Assembly (NCBI GenBank): GCA_963833585.1
Contig: CAWHYF010000006.1
Span: 682,001 to 746,000, forward strand
Source: Bog-756 sp963833585
GTDB lineage: Bacteria; Actinomycetota; Acidimicrobiia; Acidimicrobiales; RAAP-2
Length of the DNA: 64,000 nt
Direction: 5' to 3'
Part shown: one piece after another, positions 1-8,093 of the stretch
How the letters are laid out: each line of letters opens with the position of its first letter
How positions within the stretch are numbered: the first letter of the stretch is position 1
Notes under the pieces: generated by a model
The model's input: only the letters and a program-made list of their open reading frames with translations
The model's database searches: none
What the model was told of the DNA's origin: nothing
Translations under genes and position numbers: made by a program

Positions 1-293
1 CGGCCGTGCTCCTCCCGGAGGGCCTCGGCCACCCGGGTGATCAGCTCTTCGGGCACATGGTCCTTGCACCGACTGGCGATCACCTTGCGCAGCTCGGCCT
101 CGAACCCGTAGGCACCCACGCACGGCCCGCACAGGTCGAGGTGGCGGGAGATCTCCAGTCGCCGCTGCTCGGTCAGCTCACCGTCGAGATAGGTGTACAG
201 CCGCTCGATGGTCTCGTCGCAGCCGACGAATCCTGCGGGCGACTCCTCGCCCGCCAACCCTGCCGGTTTGTCCGGCGCTTCCCTGTCTCCCAC
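1..293 (-). CDS. RsrA-like zinc-binding anti-sigma factor (3' end outside window)
   Basis: Cytosolic anti-sigma factor that should hold the sigma factor encoded just upstream and release it under thiol oxidation. It reads on the minus strand from a GTG at 293 off the left edge, with 97 residues visible. The zinc anti-sigma signature is present: C25, then H51, C55 and C58 (H-L-D-L-C-G-P-C), with a further Cys at 76. The start follows the sigma stop codon (306-308) by 12 nt, and an AGGTAGGGAG stretch overlapping that stop serves as ribosome binding site, so the two genes are translationally coupled. Seen: Cys/His pattern and gene order. Known: RsrA/RshA proteins use this motif with SigR/SigH. 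Inferred: redox control. Confidence 0.85.
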   Translation of the reverse strand, partial: MGDREAPDKPAGLAGEESPAGFVGCDETIERLYTYLDGELTEQRRLEISRHLDLCGPCVGAYGFEAELRKVIASRCKDHVPEELITRVAEALREEHG

Positions 294-305
294 TGGTGGC
301 GCTCC

Positions 306-884
306 CTACCTGGCCTTGTCGGCAGCCCCTACGAGGCCCCTCGTACTCCCACGATCGACCAACGCCTTCTGCAAGGCTTTTCTTCCACGATGGATCCGGC
401 TCATGACCGTGCCGATCGGTACGTCGGTGATCTCGGCGATCTCCTTGTAGGAGAAGCCCTCCACGTCGGCCAGCAGCACCGCCATCCGGAAGGTGTCGGG
501 GAGCGACTCGATGGCCGCCTTCACGTCGGTGTCGGTGAAGCGTTCCAAGGCCTCATCCTCGGCACTCCGACCCAGTCCCGCGGCCTGATTGCCCGAAAGG
601 TGCCGGTAGAGGTAGAGGTCCTCGACGTCCTCCACGTCGGCGATCTCGGGACGCCGCTTCTTGGCCCGGTAGGTGTTGATGTAGGTGTTGGTCAGGATCC
701 GGTAGAGCCAGGCCTTCAGGTTGGTGCCCTCCTCGAAGCTGGCGAAGGCCCGGTAGGCCTTCAGGTAGGTCTCCTGCACCAGGTCCTCGGCGTCGGACGG
801 GTTGCGGGTCATCCGGAGGGCGGCCGTGTACAGGGCGGGCATGTACTCCATCGCCAGATCGGAGAACCGCGCCTGGTCAGCCAT
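306..884 (-). CDS. ECF sigma factor, SigH/SigR type
   Basis: RNA polymerase sigma factor of 192 residues with region 2 at about 12-78 (D-A-E-D-L-V-Q-E-T-Y helix) and region 4 at about 122-172 (helix-turn-helix ending G-T-V-M-S-R-I-H-R-G-R). Length and domain content are those of extracytoplasmic-function sigmas. The adjacent anti-sigma with a Cys/His zinc site makes it a SigH/SigR-type oxidative or disulfide stress sigma. The ATG at 884 has no Shine-Dalgarno, but TAGGGT (891-896) lies 6 nt before it, so the mRNA may start at the ATG (leaderless). The upstream region carries short spaced repeats (1046-1131). Regulon and inducing signal cannot be read here. Confidence 0.9.
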   Translation of the reverse strand: MADQARFSDLAMEYMPALYTAALRMTRNPSDAEDLVQETYLKAYRAFASFEEGTNLKAWLYRILTNTYINTYRAKKRRPEIADVEDVEDLYLYRHLSGNQAAGLGRSAEDEALERFTDTDVKAAIESLPDTFRMAVLLADVEGFSYKEIAEITDVPIGTVMSRIHRGRKALQKALVDRGSTRGLVGAADKAR

Positions 885-1045
885 GGGTGCACCCTACACA
901 GCGGTAGCGACACTCGGGACGTCGGCTCGCCGGTGCGGGGGCGGGCCCGGGATCCCTGGCACTGATCAGGGGATACCCGTGACCGAGGTGAACTCGATCG
1001 TCATCACCGCCTGGGCTGCCGCTCCCGGGGCTGCTGGTCCTGGGG

Positions 1046-1131
1046 CCGAGGGACCGGGCCCGAGGGACCGCGTGTCCGAGGGACCGGGGCCCGAGGGACC
1101 GCGTGGTCCGAGGGACCGCGTGACCGAGGGA
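1046..1131. repeat. Six spaced copies of CCGAGGGACCG
   Basis: Copies begin near 1046, 1060, 1076, 1091, 1108 and 1124 (the last one incomplete), separated by 3-6 nt and often followed by CG(T/G)G. They lie between the stop of the repeat protein (1185) and the sigma gene start (884), so they sit in the sigma gene's upstream region. Spacing of 14-17 bp fits either replication slippage or a cluster of binding sites. No open frame there looks coding. Confidence 0.7.
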
Positions 1132-1184
1132 CGCGCGGCCCCGACGGGCGCGGTGCGGCGCCGTCGGGGAGCCCGGGCGGAGGA

Positions 1185-3473
1185 TCAGTCGGCACCGGCG
1201 TTGGCCTGGGTCAGGAAGACCCCCGGCATCGAGCCGAAGAACACCGCACTGCCGAACGAGAACATGCCCCCGTCGGCCGCCACCAGCCAGTACCCGTTCC
1301 CCCGGGGCAGCGCCGCCATTCCGGTCATGGGCAGGGTGAGGCGGATGTTGCCGGTGGAGCCGAGGAAGGGCGCGTCACCGAAGGCAAAGATGCCCCCGTC
1401 GGAGGCGTCCATCCAGTACCCCTGGCCGTCGGGGGTGGAGGCCATGCCCACCACCGGCCGGTTGAGGTGGATGCTGCCCGTGGAGCCGTGGAAGGCGGCG
1501 TCGCCGAAGGAGAAGATCCCGCCGTCCGAGGCCACCATCCAGTACCCACCGCCGCCGGGGGTGGCGGCCATGCCCACGATGGGTTGGTTCAGGTGGATGC
1601 TGCCGGTCGAGCCGTGGAAAGCGGCGTCGCCGAACGAGAAGACGCCCCCGTCGGAGGCCACCAGCCAGTACCCCCGGCCGTCGGGGGTGGAGGCCATGCC
1701 CACCACCGGCCGGTTGAGATGGATGTTGCCGGTCGAGCCGAGGAAGGCGGCGTCACCGAAGGCGAAGAGGCCCCCGTCGGAGGCCACCAGCCAGTACCCC
1801 CGACCGTCGGGTGTCGAGGCCATGCCGACGATGGGTTGGTTCAGGTGGATGCTGCCGGTGGACCCGTAGAAGGTGGCATCCCCGAAGGTGAAGATGCCCC
1901 CGTCGGAGGCCACGTTCCAGTAGCCGTTGCCGTCGGGGGTGGAGGCCATGCCCACGATGGGCCGATTCAGGTGACCGGGCGCGGCCTGACTGATCCACCC
2001 GGTGAGCTGGTTGTTCTGGTGGAACATGGGCCACGAGCGCTTCCCCAGCTGCCGACCGACGGAGCCGTTGATCTCGTAGTGCTGGACGATGCCGGGATTG
2101 ACGTTGCTGTATCCGGCGAGGGTGATCCCGATGGACCCGTTGGGGTCGATCGTGACGAGGGGGGAATTCTGCAGGCCGATCGATCCCGCCCCCAGCGTCG
2201 CCACCACCTGCGCGCTGCGGCCGTCGTAGATGACCAGTCCGTTGGTGGTCGGGACCAGCACATCGTTGTAGCCGCTCCCGGTGAGGTCGGCGGTGGTGAT
2301 GCTCCCGATGATCCGGCCCGAGGTGGCCTGGGGCCAACCCGGCATGGCGGCACCGTTGGGCCCGTTGAGCGCCCAGACCAGGCCGCCGGATCCGGTGTCG
2401 GCCCCTTCGACGACCTCGACATTTCCGTCACCCTCGAGGTCGCCGAGCGCCGGGCTGTTGGTGGTGTCACCGCCGAGGTTCTTGCTCCACACGATGTTGC
2501 AATTGGCATCGGCGGCGAAGACGGTGTTGGAGTCCGAGGCGCCCGAATAGAACGACCCGGTCCCAAAGGCGATCCCTGTCTGGCCCCCGGCCAGGAAGTT
2601 GCCCACGGCCGGCGAGGAGTCCACGGTCTGGTTGGTGTTGTGAACGCAGATCAGGTTGCCAGAGGGCCCGAGGACCCGCAGGTGCCCACCGGGCGTGTAG
2701 GTGATGCCGAACGCCGTGCCCGGTGAGGAGTCGCCGCCCTCGACGACGTCGGTCTGACCGTTGCCGTAGAGGTCGGCCAGTGCCGGTGTCGAGTAGCCGC
2801 TGTCCGCCGTGAAGAACGGCCAGCCGGGCAAGTCCGTCCCGTTGGCGCCGTTGAGGCCGTACTCCTCCTGGCCGAGGGACGGGGCCACCACCCCATTGAT
2901 GCCGTTGAAGGAGCCGACCGACATCGACGCCTGGACTCCGTAGTTGCCGTTGGGATCGGCGGCGTTGCGTTGCCAGATCGGAGCACCGACATGGTTGTAG
3001 GCGATGTAGCCGCCGACCCGGGACTGGGCGGCATTGCCGGCGCCCACGAACACGTTGTCGGTGCCGATTCCGTCGGGTTCCACCGAGGGGGTCGAGTCCA
3101 CGGGCGCCCCGCCGGTGTGCGCCGGCCATCCCGCCGGCGTCGAGCCGTCGGAGAGGTGGAACGCCTGAACGTCCCCGCCCCGGTCACCCACGACGACCGA
3201 GGGCCCACCACCGTCGAGGGTGGCCTCCGAGGGGGAGCTCTGGGCGATGGTCTGGCCGGCCCCGGTGACCCGCTGCCAGACGAGGGTGGTGGCCAGGGGG
3301 GCGGCGTGGGGAGTGGGGACCGCCGCTCCGGCCGGGATCGTCCGGGCACCGAGGCCGATCGCCGTGCCGAACAACACCATCGCGGCAACGCCCACCGGAA
3401 GCGCCAGGCGGATTCCTGACCGGGTCGGTCCGGCCCGCCAGGGCATTGCTCGTGGCGGCGTTCCGTAGATCAT
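1185..3473 (-). CDS. Secreted FG-GAP-like beta-propeller protein with 42-residue C-terminal repeats
   Basis: Predicted exported surface protein of 762 residues. A signal peptide covers about residues 1-50 (hydrophobic stretch P-V-G-V-A-A-M-V-L-F-G-T-A, then A-x-A sites). Residues about 60-490 hold repeated FG-GAP/VCBS-like blades (A-D-L-x-G-x-G-x-x-D-V-V-E-G). Residues about 501-752 are six 42-residue repeats with core G-Y-W-L-V-A-S-D-G-G-(I/V)-F-x-F-G-D-A. GAGGTG lies 8 nt before the ATG at 3473. It is paralogous, with the same layout, to the next gene upstream, and the C-terminal module also ends the phosphatase-like protein at 8094. No catalytic residues are recognised; adhesion or wall association is inference. 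Confidence 0.8.
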   Translation of the reverse strand: MIYGTPPRAMPWRAGPTRSGIRLALPVGVAAMVLFGTAIGLGARTIPAGAAVPTPHAAPLATTLVWQRVTGAGQTIAQSSPSEATLDGGGPSVVVGDRGGDVQAFHLSDGSTPAGWPAHTGGAPVDSTPSVEPDGIGTDNVFVGAGNAAQSRVGGYIAYNHVGAPIWQRNAADPNGNYGVQASMSVGSFNGINGVVAPSLGQEEYGLNGANGTDLPGWPFFTADSGYSTPALADLYGNGQTDVVEGGDSSPGTAFGITYTPGGHLRVLGPSGNLICVHNTNQTVDSSPAVGNFLAGGQTGIAFGTGSFYSGASDSNTVFAADANCNIVWSKNLGGDTTNSPALGDLEGDGNVEVVEGADTGSGGLVWALNGPNGAAMPGWPQATSGRIIGSITTADLTGSGYNDVLVPTTNGLVIYDGRSAQVVATLGAGSIGLQNSPLVTIDPNGSIGITLAGYSNVNPGIVQHYEINGSVGRQLGKRSWPMFHQNNQLTGWISQAAPGHLNRPIVGMASTPDGNGYWNVASDGGIFTFGDATFYGSTGSIHLNQPIVGMASTPDGRGYWLVASDGGLFAFGDAAFLGSTGNIHLNRPVVGMASTPDGRGYWLVASDGGVFSFGDAAFHGSTGSIHLNQPIVGMAATPGGGGYWMVASDGGIFSFGDAAFHGSTGSIHLNRPVVGMASTPDGQGYWMDASDGGIFAFGDAPFLGSTGNIRLTLPMTGMAALPRGNGYWLVAADGGMFSFGSAVFFGSMPGVFLTQANAGAD
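1218..1973 (-). repeat. Six tandem 126-bp coding repeats
   Basis: Each unit encodes 42 residues from H-L-N-(R/Q)-P-(I/V)-V-G-M-A to G-S-T-G-(S/N)-I. The period is exact (126 bp) and units 2-5 are nearly identical in nucleotide sequence, which suggests recent duplication or gene conversion. The last unit is the most diverged. Confidence 0.85.
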
Positions 3474-3608
3474 TCAGTCACCTCTGCGTTGTGGTCGGGA
3501 CAGGTCGGCACGTTGCCCTGTGGCGGCCGGGTGTGCCCCGTGGTGGTCGGTGTCCGCGGAGGTCGTCGGTCCAGCCAGCCTCCCGCGCTACGTCTTATCG
3601 GCCGAGGG

Positions 3609-3648
3609 CAGCGGGAACTGTAGTCCCCCACCGGTTGGGACCCCGCTG
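3609..3648 (-). terminator. Nested hairpin downstream of the 3743-6001 gene
   Basis: Inverted arms CAGCGGG/CCCGCTG (3609-3615 and 3642-3648) enclose a second pair GTCCC/GGGAC. It lies about 95 nt past the stop of the upstream propeller gene and before the start of its paralogue at 3473. There is no T-run, as is common for actinobacterial terminators. The rest of the 3474-3742 gap holds no recognisable gene. Confidence 0.45.
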
Positions 3649-3742
3649 CCACGGTTGGGGTCGACCTCGCCGGCCCTCGGGGTCGTCCGCCGCCGCCCCA
3701 CTCGGTTGGTCCCGTCCCGACCCAGCCGGCGAGGGCGTCGAA

Positions 3743-6001
3743 TCAGAAGCCGGCCATACCCACCACAGGTTGGTTCAAGGGATGGCCGCCCATGGACCCG
3801 AAGAAGCCGGCCTGGCCGAAGTCGAAGATCCCGCCGTCGGAGGCGACCAGGCGGTAGCCGAGACCGTTGCCTGCGGCGGTCATCCCCACCACCGGGCGGG
3901 TGAGGGGGGTGCCACCCATCGACCCGAAGAAGGGTGCCTGGAAGGCGAAGATCCCCCCGTCGGCGCCGACCAGCCAGTAGCCCCCGGTGGCGATGTCGCC
4001 GGCGATGCCCACGATCGGGGCTGAGAGCCGCTTGCCGCCCAGGGAGCCGAAGCCCTGGGCGTCACCGAAGACGAAGACCCCGCCGTCGGCGCCGACCAGG
4101 CGGTAGCCGAGGCCGTCCGGCTGCGCCTCCATCCCCACCACCGGGGCCGCCAGCCGTCGGCCGGCCATGGAGCCCTGGAACACGGCGTCACCGAAGGCGA
4201 AGACCCCGCCGTCGGAGGCGACCAGCCAGTAGCCCCGGCCGTCCGGGGTGGCGGCCATCCCCACGATCGGCCGGTTCAGCCGCTGTCCACCCATGGAGCC
4301 GTAGAAGCCGGCCCCGCCGAAGGTGAACACCCCGCCGTCGGAGGCGACCAGCCAGTAGCCCCCGGTGCCGGGAGATTGGGCCATGGCCACCACCGGGGCG
4401 TTGAGATGGGTCCCGCCCATCGAACCGCAGAAGGGGCTGTTGAAGGAGAAGGTCCCGCCGTCGGAGGCGACCAGCTGGTAGCCGTTCGTCGCGGCGGCGG
4501 GGATCGAGCAGGCCGGCACGGCGCCGATCGCCGGCGTACCGCCGGCGTCTCCGGTGAGGTGCGAATCGTGGTGGAACTCGGGCCATGAGCCGTTCGACAC
4601 GGCGAGGAGGCCGTTCGACCCCGGGATCTCATAGTGCTCCACCTGGCCGAAGCACTGCGAGGTGGGACAGCCGTAGCCGGCCACCGTGATCCCGACCGTT
4701 CCGTTCGGATCGACCGTCACCAGAGGTGCGTTCTGGAAGCCCAGCACCCCGTGGGGATCCCCGGTGCCGTTGAGGACCGCCACCTGCTGATGGCTCTGAC
4801 CGTCGAAGATGTCCACTCCGAGCGTGGTGGGCACGAGCAGGTCCTGGTAGCCCAGACCGGTCAGATCGGCCGTGGTCGGGGAGCCGATCACTTCGCCGGT
4901 GGTGGGGGCGTGCCACAGCGCGGTTCCCGTGGCGGCGTCCAGCACCCAGACGCTCCCGGTCCCGTTGCCCTGGGTCCCCTCGACCACGTCCATCGTCCCG
5001 TTCCCGCTCACATCGGCCAAGGCGGGGCTGCCCCCGGTCAAGCCGTCGAGCGCCGCGGACCACTGCAATCCGCACTGGGTGTTGAAGGCCAGGAGCCGGT
5101 TGGTGTCCGACGCCCCGGGGAAGAACGCTCCGGTCCCCATGACGATGCCGGTGGCGCCCCCGGGGAGGAATCCTCCGATGGCGGGCGAGGACTCCACGGT
5201 CTGGTCGGTGTCGTAGTGGCAGATCAGTCCGCCCTGCCCGTTCAGGATGCGGAGATGGCCCCCTTGGCCGTAGGTCTGGCCGAGGGCGAACCCGGAGGTC
5301 TGATCGCTCCCCTCGACGATCTCGGTCTGGCCGCTGCCGTAGAGATCGCCCAGGGCTGCGGTGGAGAAGATGCTGTCCGAGCTGAAGAAGGGCCATCCGG
5401 GCAGCGTGGCCCCGGTCGAGGCGTCGAGGGCGTATTCCTCTTGGTCGAGCGAACCCGCCACCACCCCGAGCTGCCCGTTCTGCAACGGCCCGACACTGAG
5501 GGATGCCTGGACACCGGGGGCCTGCTGCGGGTCGGTGGGTGGCTCGGCGACCTGGCTGAACCAGACCTCGTTCCCGGCGGGACCGATGGCCTGGTAGCCG
5601 CCCTGGGAGGGATCGGCGGCGTTCCCCGTCCCGATGAACACCGTCTCCAGCGCCGCACCGTTCAGGTTGGCCGCCGAGGGTGTCGAGTCGATCTGATGGC
5701 CGAGCGAGACCGGCCATCCCGCCACTTCGGTGCCGTCGGTGAGGTGCAGGGCGTAGACCCTGCCGGCGCGATCGCCCACCACCACCGCCGGGCCGCCACC
5801 GTCGAGAGTGGCCACCGTGGGTGACGATTCGGCGATGGAGCCTCCGGCGTCGCCGAGTGAGCCGGTCGACCACATCAGGTGGAGGTCCAGGCTGGGCCCG
5901 ACGGCGCCGGCCGGTGCCGACCCGACCGGAACGGCGACCAGTCCGCAGGCCACGGCCACGGCAGCCAACGTGCCGACGGCCAGGGACCGGCACCTGCTCA
6001 T
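3743..6001 (-). CDS. Secreted FG-GAP-like beta-propeller protein with 42-residue C-terminal repeats (paralogue)
   Basis: Paralogue of the gene at 1185-3473 with the same order: signal peptide, FG-GAP-like propeller (motifs such as S-P-A-L-A-D-V-S-G-N-G-T-M-D-V-V-E-G), then about six repeats of 41-42 residues plus a partial final one. Its repeats end G-S-M-G-G rather than G-S-T-G, so the two arrays have diverged separately. The start is the ATG at 6001, preceded 6 nt upstream by GGGAGG; a GTG at 6031 is in frame but lacks such a site. The product is 752 residues. An A-x-A cleavage region follows a hydrophobic stretch near residues 8-30. Function unknown; extracellular location inferred. Confidence 0.8.
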   Translation of the reverse strand: MSRCRSLAVGTLAAVAVACGLVAVPVGSAPAGAVGPSLDLHLMWSTGSLGDAGGSIAESSPTVATLDGGGPAVVVGDRAGRVYALHLTDGTEVAGWPVSLGHQIDSTPSAANLNGAALETVFIGTGNAADPSQGGYQAIGPAGNEVWFSQVAEPPTDPQQAPGVQASLSVGPLQNGQLGVVAGSLDQEEYALDASTGATLPGWPFFSSDSIFSTAALGDLYGSGQTEIVEGSDQTSGFALGQTYGQGGHLRILNGQGGLICHYDTDQTVESSPAIGGFLPGGATGIVMGTGAFFPGASDTNRLLAFNTQCGLQWSAALDGLTGGSPALADVSGNGTMDVVEGTQGNGTGSVWVLDAATGTALWHAPTTGEVIGSPTTADLTGLGYQDLLVPTTLGVDIFDGQSHQQVAVLNGTGDPHGVLGFQNAPLVTVDPNGTVGITVAGYGCPTSQCFGQVEHYEIPGSNGLLAVSNGSWPEFHHDSHLTGDAGGTPAIGAVPACSIPAAATNGYQLVASDGGTFSFNSPFCGSMGGTHLNAPVVAMAQSPGTGGYWLVASDGGVFTFGGAGFYGSMGGQRLNRPIVGMAATPDGRGYWLVASDGGVFAFGDAVFQGSMAGRRLAAPVVGMEAQPDGLGYRLVGADGGVFVFGDAQGFGSLGGKRLSAPIVGIAGDIATGGYWLVGADGGIFAFQAPFFGSMGGTPLTRPVVGMTAAGNGLGYRLVASDGGIFDFGQAGFFGSMGGHPLNQPVVGMAGF

Positions 6002-6188
6002 GGCAGCCTCCCAGCTCGGCTCGGGGACCACGGGCGAACGCTGGACGTCGGGGTGGCGAGGGTCACGATCGTTGGGTCGCAGGAGGAGGCCTCATGCACG
6101 CCAAAGAGTACCGGCGCCCGACCCCGCCGTCCGGTCATGCCGCCCCACCTCGCGGACCCGGCGCCAACCCTAGGGGGCTGTTTGTCAG

Positions 6189-6217
6189 TTGACACTTACG
6201 TAAGAGTGGGCTAAATC
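6189..6217 (+). promoter_or_regulatory. Promoter of the arsR-type gene with palindromic operator
   Basis: A consensus -35 TTGACA (6189-6194), 17-bp spacer and -10 TAAATC (6212-6217) precede the GTG at 6225 by only 7 nt, which implies a leaderless transcript. The spacer contains the perfect 10-bp palindrome CTTACGTAAG (6196-6205), a natural site for autorepression by the ArsR-type product. The divergent propeller gene starts at 6001. Confidence 0.65.
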
Positions 6218-6224
6218 TAGGGGG

Positions 6225-6602
6225 GTGGATGCCGCCCTCAAAGCCCTCGCCGAGCCGCGCCGCCGGGAGATCCTCCGGCTGGTCTGGTCGTCCGAGCTGC
6301 CGGCCACCGACATCGCCTCCCACTTCGACGAGGTCACCCGGTCGGCCATCTCCCAGCACCTCGGGGTGCTGCGCCGGGCCCAACTGGTCATCGAGCGACG
6401 CGACGGAACCCGCCGGCTCTATCGGGCCGATCAGGGCGCGATGGCCCGCCTGCAGGACTCCCTCGACCGGTACTGGACCGACGGGCTCGACCGGTTGCGA
6501 GAGGCGGCCGAGGCGGCCGAACGGGCGGGCGGACACGACGACGACCCTCAACGACACGACCCTCGACAAGAGAGAAGGAGCACCGACCCATGCCCGACCT
6601 GA
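6225..6602 (+). CDS. ArsR-family winged-helix transcriptional regulator
   Basis: 125-residue repressor with the ArsR/SdpR fold at about residues 1-90: A-L-A-E-P-R-R-R-E-I-L near the start, recognition helix T-R-S-A-I-S-Q-H-L-G-V-L, and wing E-R-R-D-G-T-R-R-L-Y. No metal-binding Cys cluster is visible, so it is not an obvious metal sensor. ArsR genes paired with SRPBCC genes are a well-known arrangement, and the next gene overlaps its 3' end by 13 nt. The tail after residue 95 is charged and probably disordered. A palindrome in its own promoter suggests autoregulation. Confidence 0.85.
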   Translation: MDAALKALAEPRRREILRLVWSSELPATDIASHFDEVTRSAISQHLGVLRRAQLVIERRDGTRRLYRADQGAMARLQDSLDRYWTDGLDRLREAAEAAERAGGHDDDPQRHDPRQERRSTDPCPT

Positions 6603-7027
6603 TCTGCGAGACGATGGTGGACGCCCGACCGGCGACGATCTTCCCCTTCCTGTCCGACCCGACCAAGCACCTCCTCTGGATGGGAACCGATGCGGAACTC
6701 GATCCGCGCCCTGGCGGCATCTACCGGGTCCTCGTCGCCGGAAGCCACCCGTCCGTGGGTGAGTTCATAGAAGTGATTCCCGACCAGCGGGTGGTCTTCA
6801 CCTTCGGATGGGACGAGCCGGACCATCCGATTCCCGCCGGATCGACGACGGTGAGCATCAGCCTGATCCCCGAAGGGGACAAGACCAGGGTGCGCCTGGT
6901 CCACAGTGGTCTGCCCGACGACGCCGTGAGCGACCACAACCACGGTTGGAACCGCTATCTCGGACGGTTGGCGGTGGCGGCGGTCGGCGGGGACGCCGGG
7001 CCGGACGCCCTGCCGGAGTCCGCCTAG
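6590..7027 (+). CDS. SRPBCC / AHSA1-like domain protein
   Basis: 145-residue cytosolic protein of the START-like SRPBCC superfamily (AHSA1 branch): an N-terminal strand with P-A-T-I-F-P-F-L-S-D-P, a central R-P-G-G-I-Y-R, the strand V-V-F-T-F-G-W, and a C-terminal helix beginning H-N-H-G-W-N-R-Y-L. GAAGGAG lies upstream of the ATG and the gene overlaps the arsR-type gene, so the two are co-transcribed. Members bind hydrophobic ligands in a helix-grip cavity; the ligand here is unknown. Confidence 0.8.
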   Translation: MPDLICETMVDARPATIFPFLSDPTKHLLWMGTDAELDPRPGGIYRVLVAGSHPSVGEFIEVIPDQRVVFTFGWDEPDHPIPAGSTTVSISLIPEGDKTRVRLVHSGLPDDAVSDHNHGWNRYLGRLAVAAVGGDAGPDALPESA

Positions 7028-7079
7028 ATTCGGCCCAGGTTCAACGTTCACATCCCGCGTCGACGAGAGGCATCTCCCC

Positions 7080-7484
7080 ATGACCACCGGAACGAAGGAC
7101 GATCCCTGGGTCCTGGTTACCCCTCCCGGGTCGTCCGAGTACACCATGTACCGCGACGAGGAGGCCGACCCGCCCGCCCTGGTGTGCCAGGTCGGGTCCA
7201 CCACCCTGCGCTACCACCTTCGGGCGGTCGAGGATCTGCACACCTGGCTGCTGGCCGGGTCCGACTGGGTGGCGCTGGGCGCGGCGGACGAGAAGAAGGA
7301 GCCTGCCGAGGGCACCGTCGAGGCGTGGGGTCGGTCACCGGACAATCCGGTCGGCGGCTGGTACGGCCTCCGGAAGGGGTACCGGGGCCGCTTCGGCATG
7401 TATCTCCCTCCCCTGCTGGAGACCCTCGGCCTGGCCGAGGTGACCCATGATGCCCGCAACAATCGCATGCGGGCCCGCCACTGA
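7080..7484 (+). CDS. Conserved hypothetical protein, 134 aa
   Basis: Family not recognised. It is a soluble, acidic protein without signal peptide or membrane segment. Notable patches are the N-terminal D-D-P-W-V-L-V-T-P-P-G-S-S-E-Y, the middle L-R-Y-H-L-R-A-V-E-D-L-H-x-W-L, and the C-terminal G-R-F-G-M-Y-L-P-P-L-L-E. GAGAGG about 10 nt before the ATG supports the start. It follows the SRPBCC gene by 52 nt on the same strand and may belong to that transcript. Confidence 0.7.
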   Translation: MTTGTKDDPWVLVTPPGSSEYTMYRDEEADPPALVCQVGSTTLRYHLRAVEDLHTWLLAGSDWVALGAADEKKEPAEGTVEAWGRSPDNPVGGWYGLRKGYRGRFGMYLPPLLETLGLAEVTHDARNNRMRARH

Positions 7485-7538
7485 GCCACCACCCATTGCA
7501 AGCTGACAAACGGCCCCGGCCGAGGAAGGAGACCATTC

Positions 7539-7844
7539 ATGAGCGGAGCCGTCATCGTCCGGTACTCCACCCATCCCGAACACGCCGACGAGAATGAGCA
7601 GCTGATCCGGGCCGTGTTCGCCGAACTGGCCGAGAGCCGCCCGGACGGCTTCCACTACGTGGCCACCCGTCTCGAGGACGGCGTGAGTTTCGTCCATTTC
7701 GCCACCTTCGAAGGCGACACCAACCCGCTGACCACCTCCCCGGCGTTCGGGCGCTTCGTGGCGGGGATCGGGGACCGGTGCGTCGAGCCCCCGGTGGCCT
7801 CGGAGGGGAGGCCGATCGGCAGCTACCGGGCCGGAGAGGGCTGA
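7539..7844 (+). CDS. ABM-like (antibiotic biosynthesis monooxygenase fold) small protein
   Basis: 101-residue protein with a dimeric alpha/beta-barrel pattern: strand V-I-V-R-Y at the N-terminus, helix A-D-E-N-E-Q-L-I-R-A-V-F-A-E-L, strand F-H-Y-V-A-T-R-L, then V-S-F-V-H-F-A-T-F-E and a short terminal helix S-P-A-F-G-R-F-V-A. GGAAGGAG precedes the ATG. Family members range from quinone-forming monooxygenases to proteins of unknown role, so no substrate is assigned. It is the fourth gene of the co-directional run that begins at 6225. Confidence 0.65.
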   Translation: MSGAVIVRYSTHPEHADENEQLIRAVFAELAESRPDGFHYVATRLEDGVSFVHFATFEGDTNPLTTSPAFGRFVAGIGDRCVEPPVASEGRPIGSYRAGEG

Positions 7845-7925
7845 CCGGGGCCGACCCGGACCTGGAACCGCCACCGGCCATCGCCGGCAGGGCGTGCAGG
7901 TCACCGTCGAGCTGTCAGCGCTTTG

Positions 7926-7967
7926 CCACTATCCGTGGGTACTACCCCACTACCACTATCCGTGGGT
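7926..7967. repeat. Direct repeat CCACTATCCGTGGGT, two copies 27 bp apart
   Basis: Identical 15-mers at 7926-7940 and 7953-7967 lie about 130 bp before the phosphatase-like gene at 8094. They are flanked by similar GCTTT-containing segments (7918-7927 and 7974-7983). No gene is visible in 7845-8093. The layout resembles paired operator sites more than a decayed gene. Confidence 0.6.
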
Positions 7968-8093
7968 GAGACAACGCTTTACGTGATCTGCCCTGAGCGG
8001 CAATCCGGCGATCTCCACGTTGCCTATTGCCGTGTCGATTTGACAGCCGGTACCTTGCGCCGAGAGGGCTTTTGGTGAGGCAGGGGTGCGGTA

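Noticed and set aside
6..965. 319-codon plus-strand frame at the left edge
   Set aside because: Antisense to the sigma and anti-sigma genes, which show clear family motifs.
1046..1131. CRISPR-like array
   Set aside because: Units of 11 bp with 3-6 bp gaps are far too short for repeat-spacer structure, and no cas genes are present.
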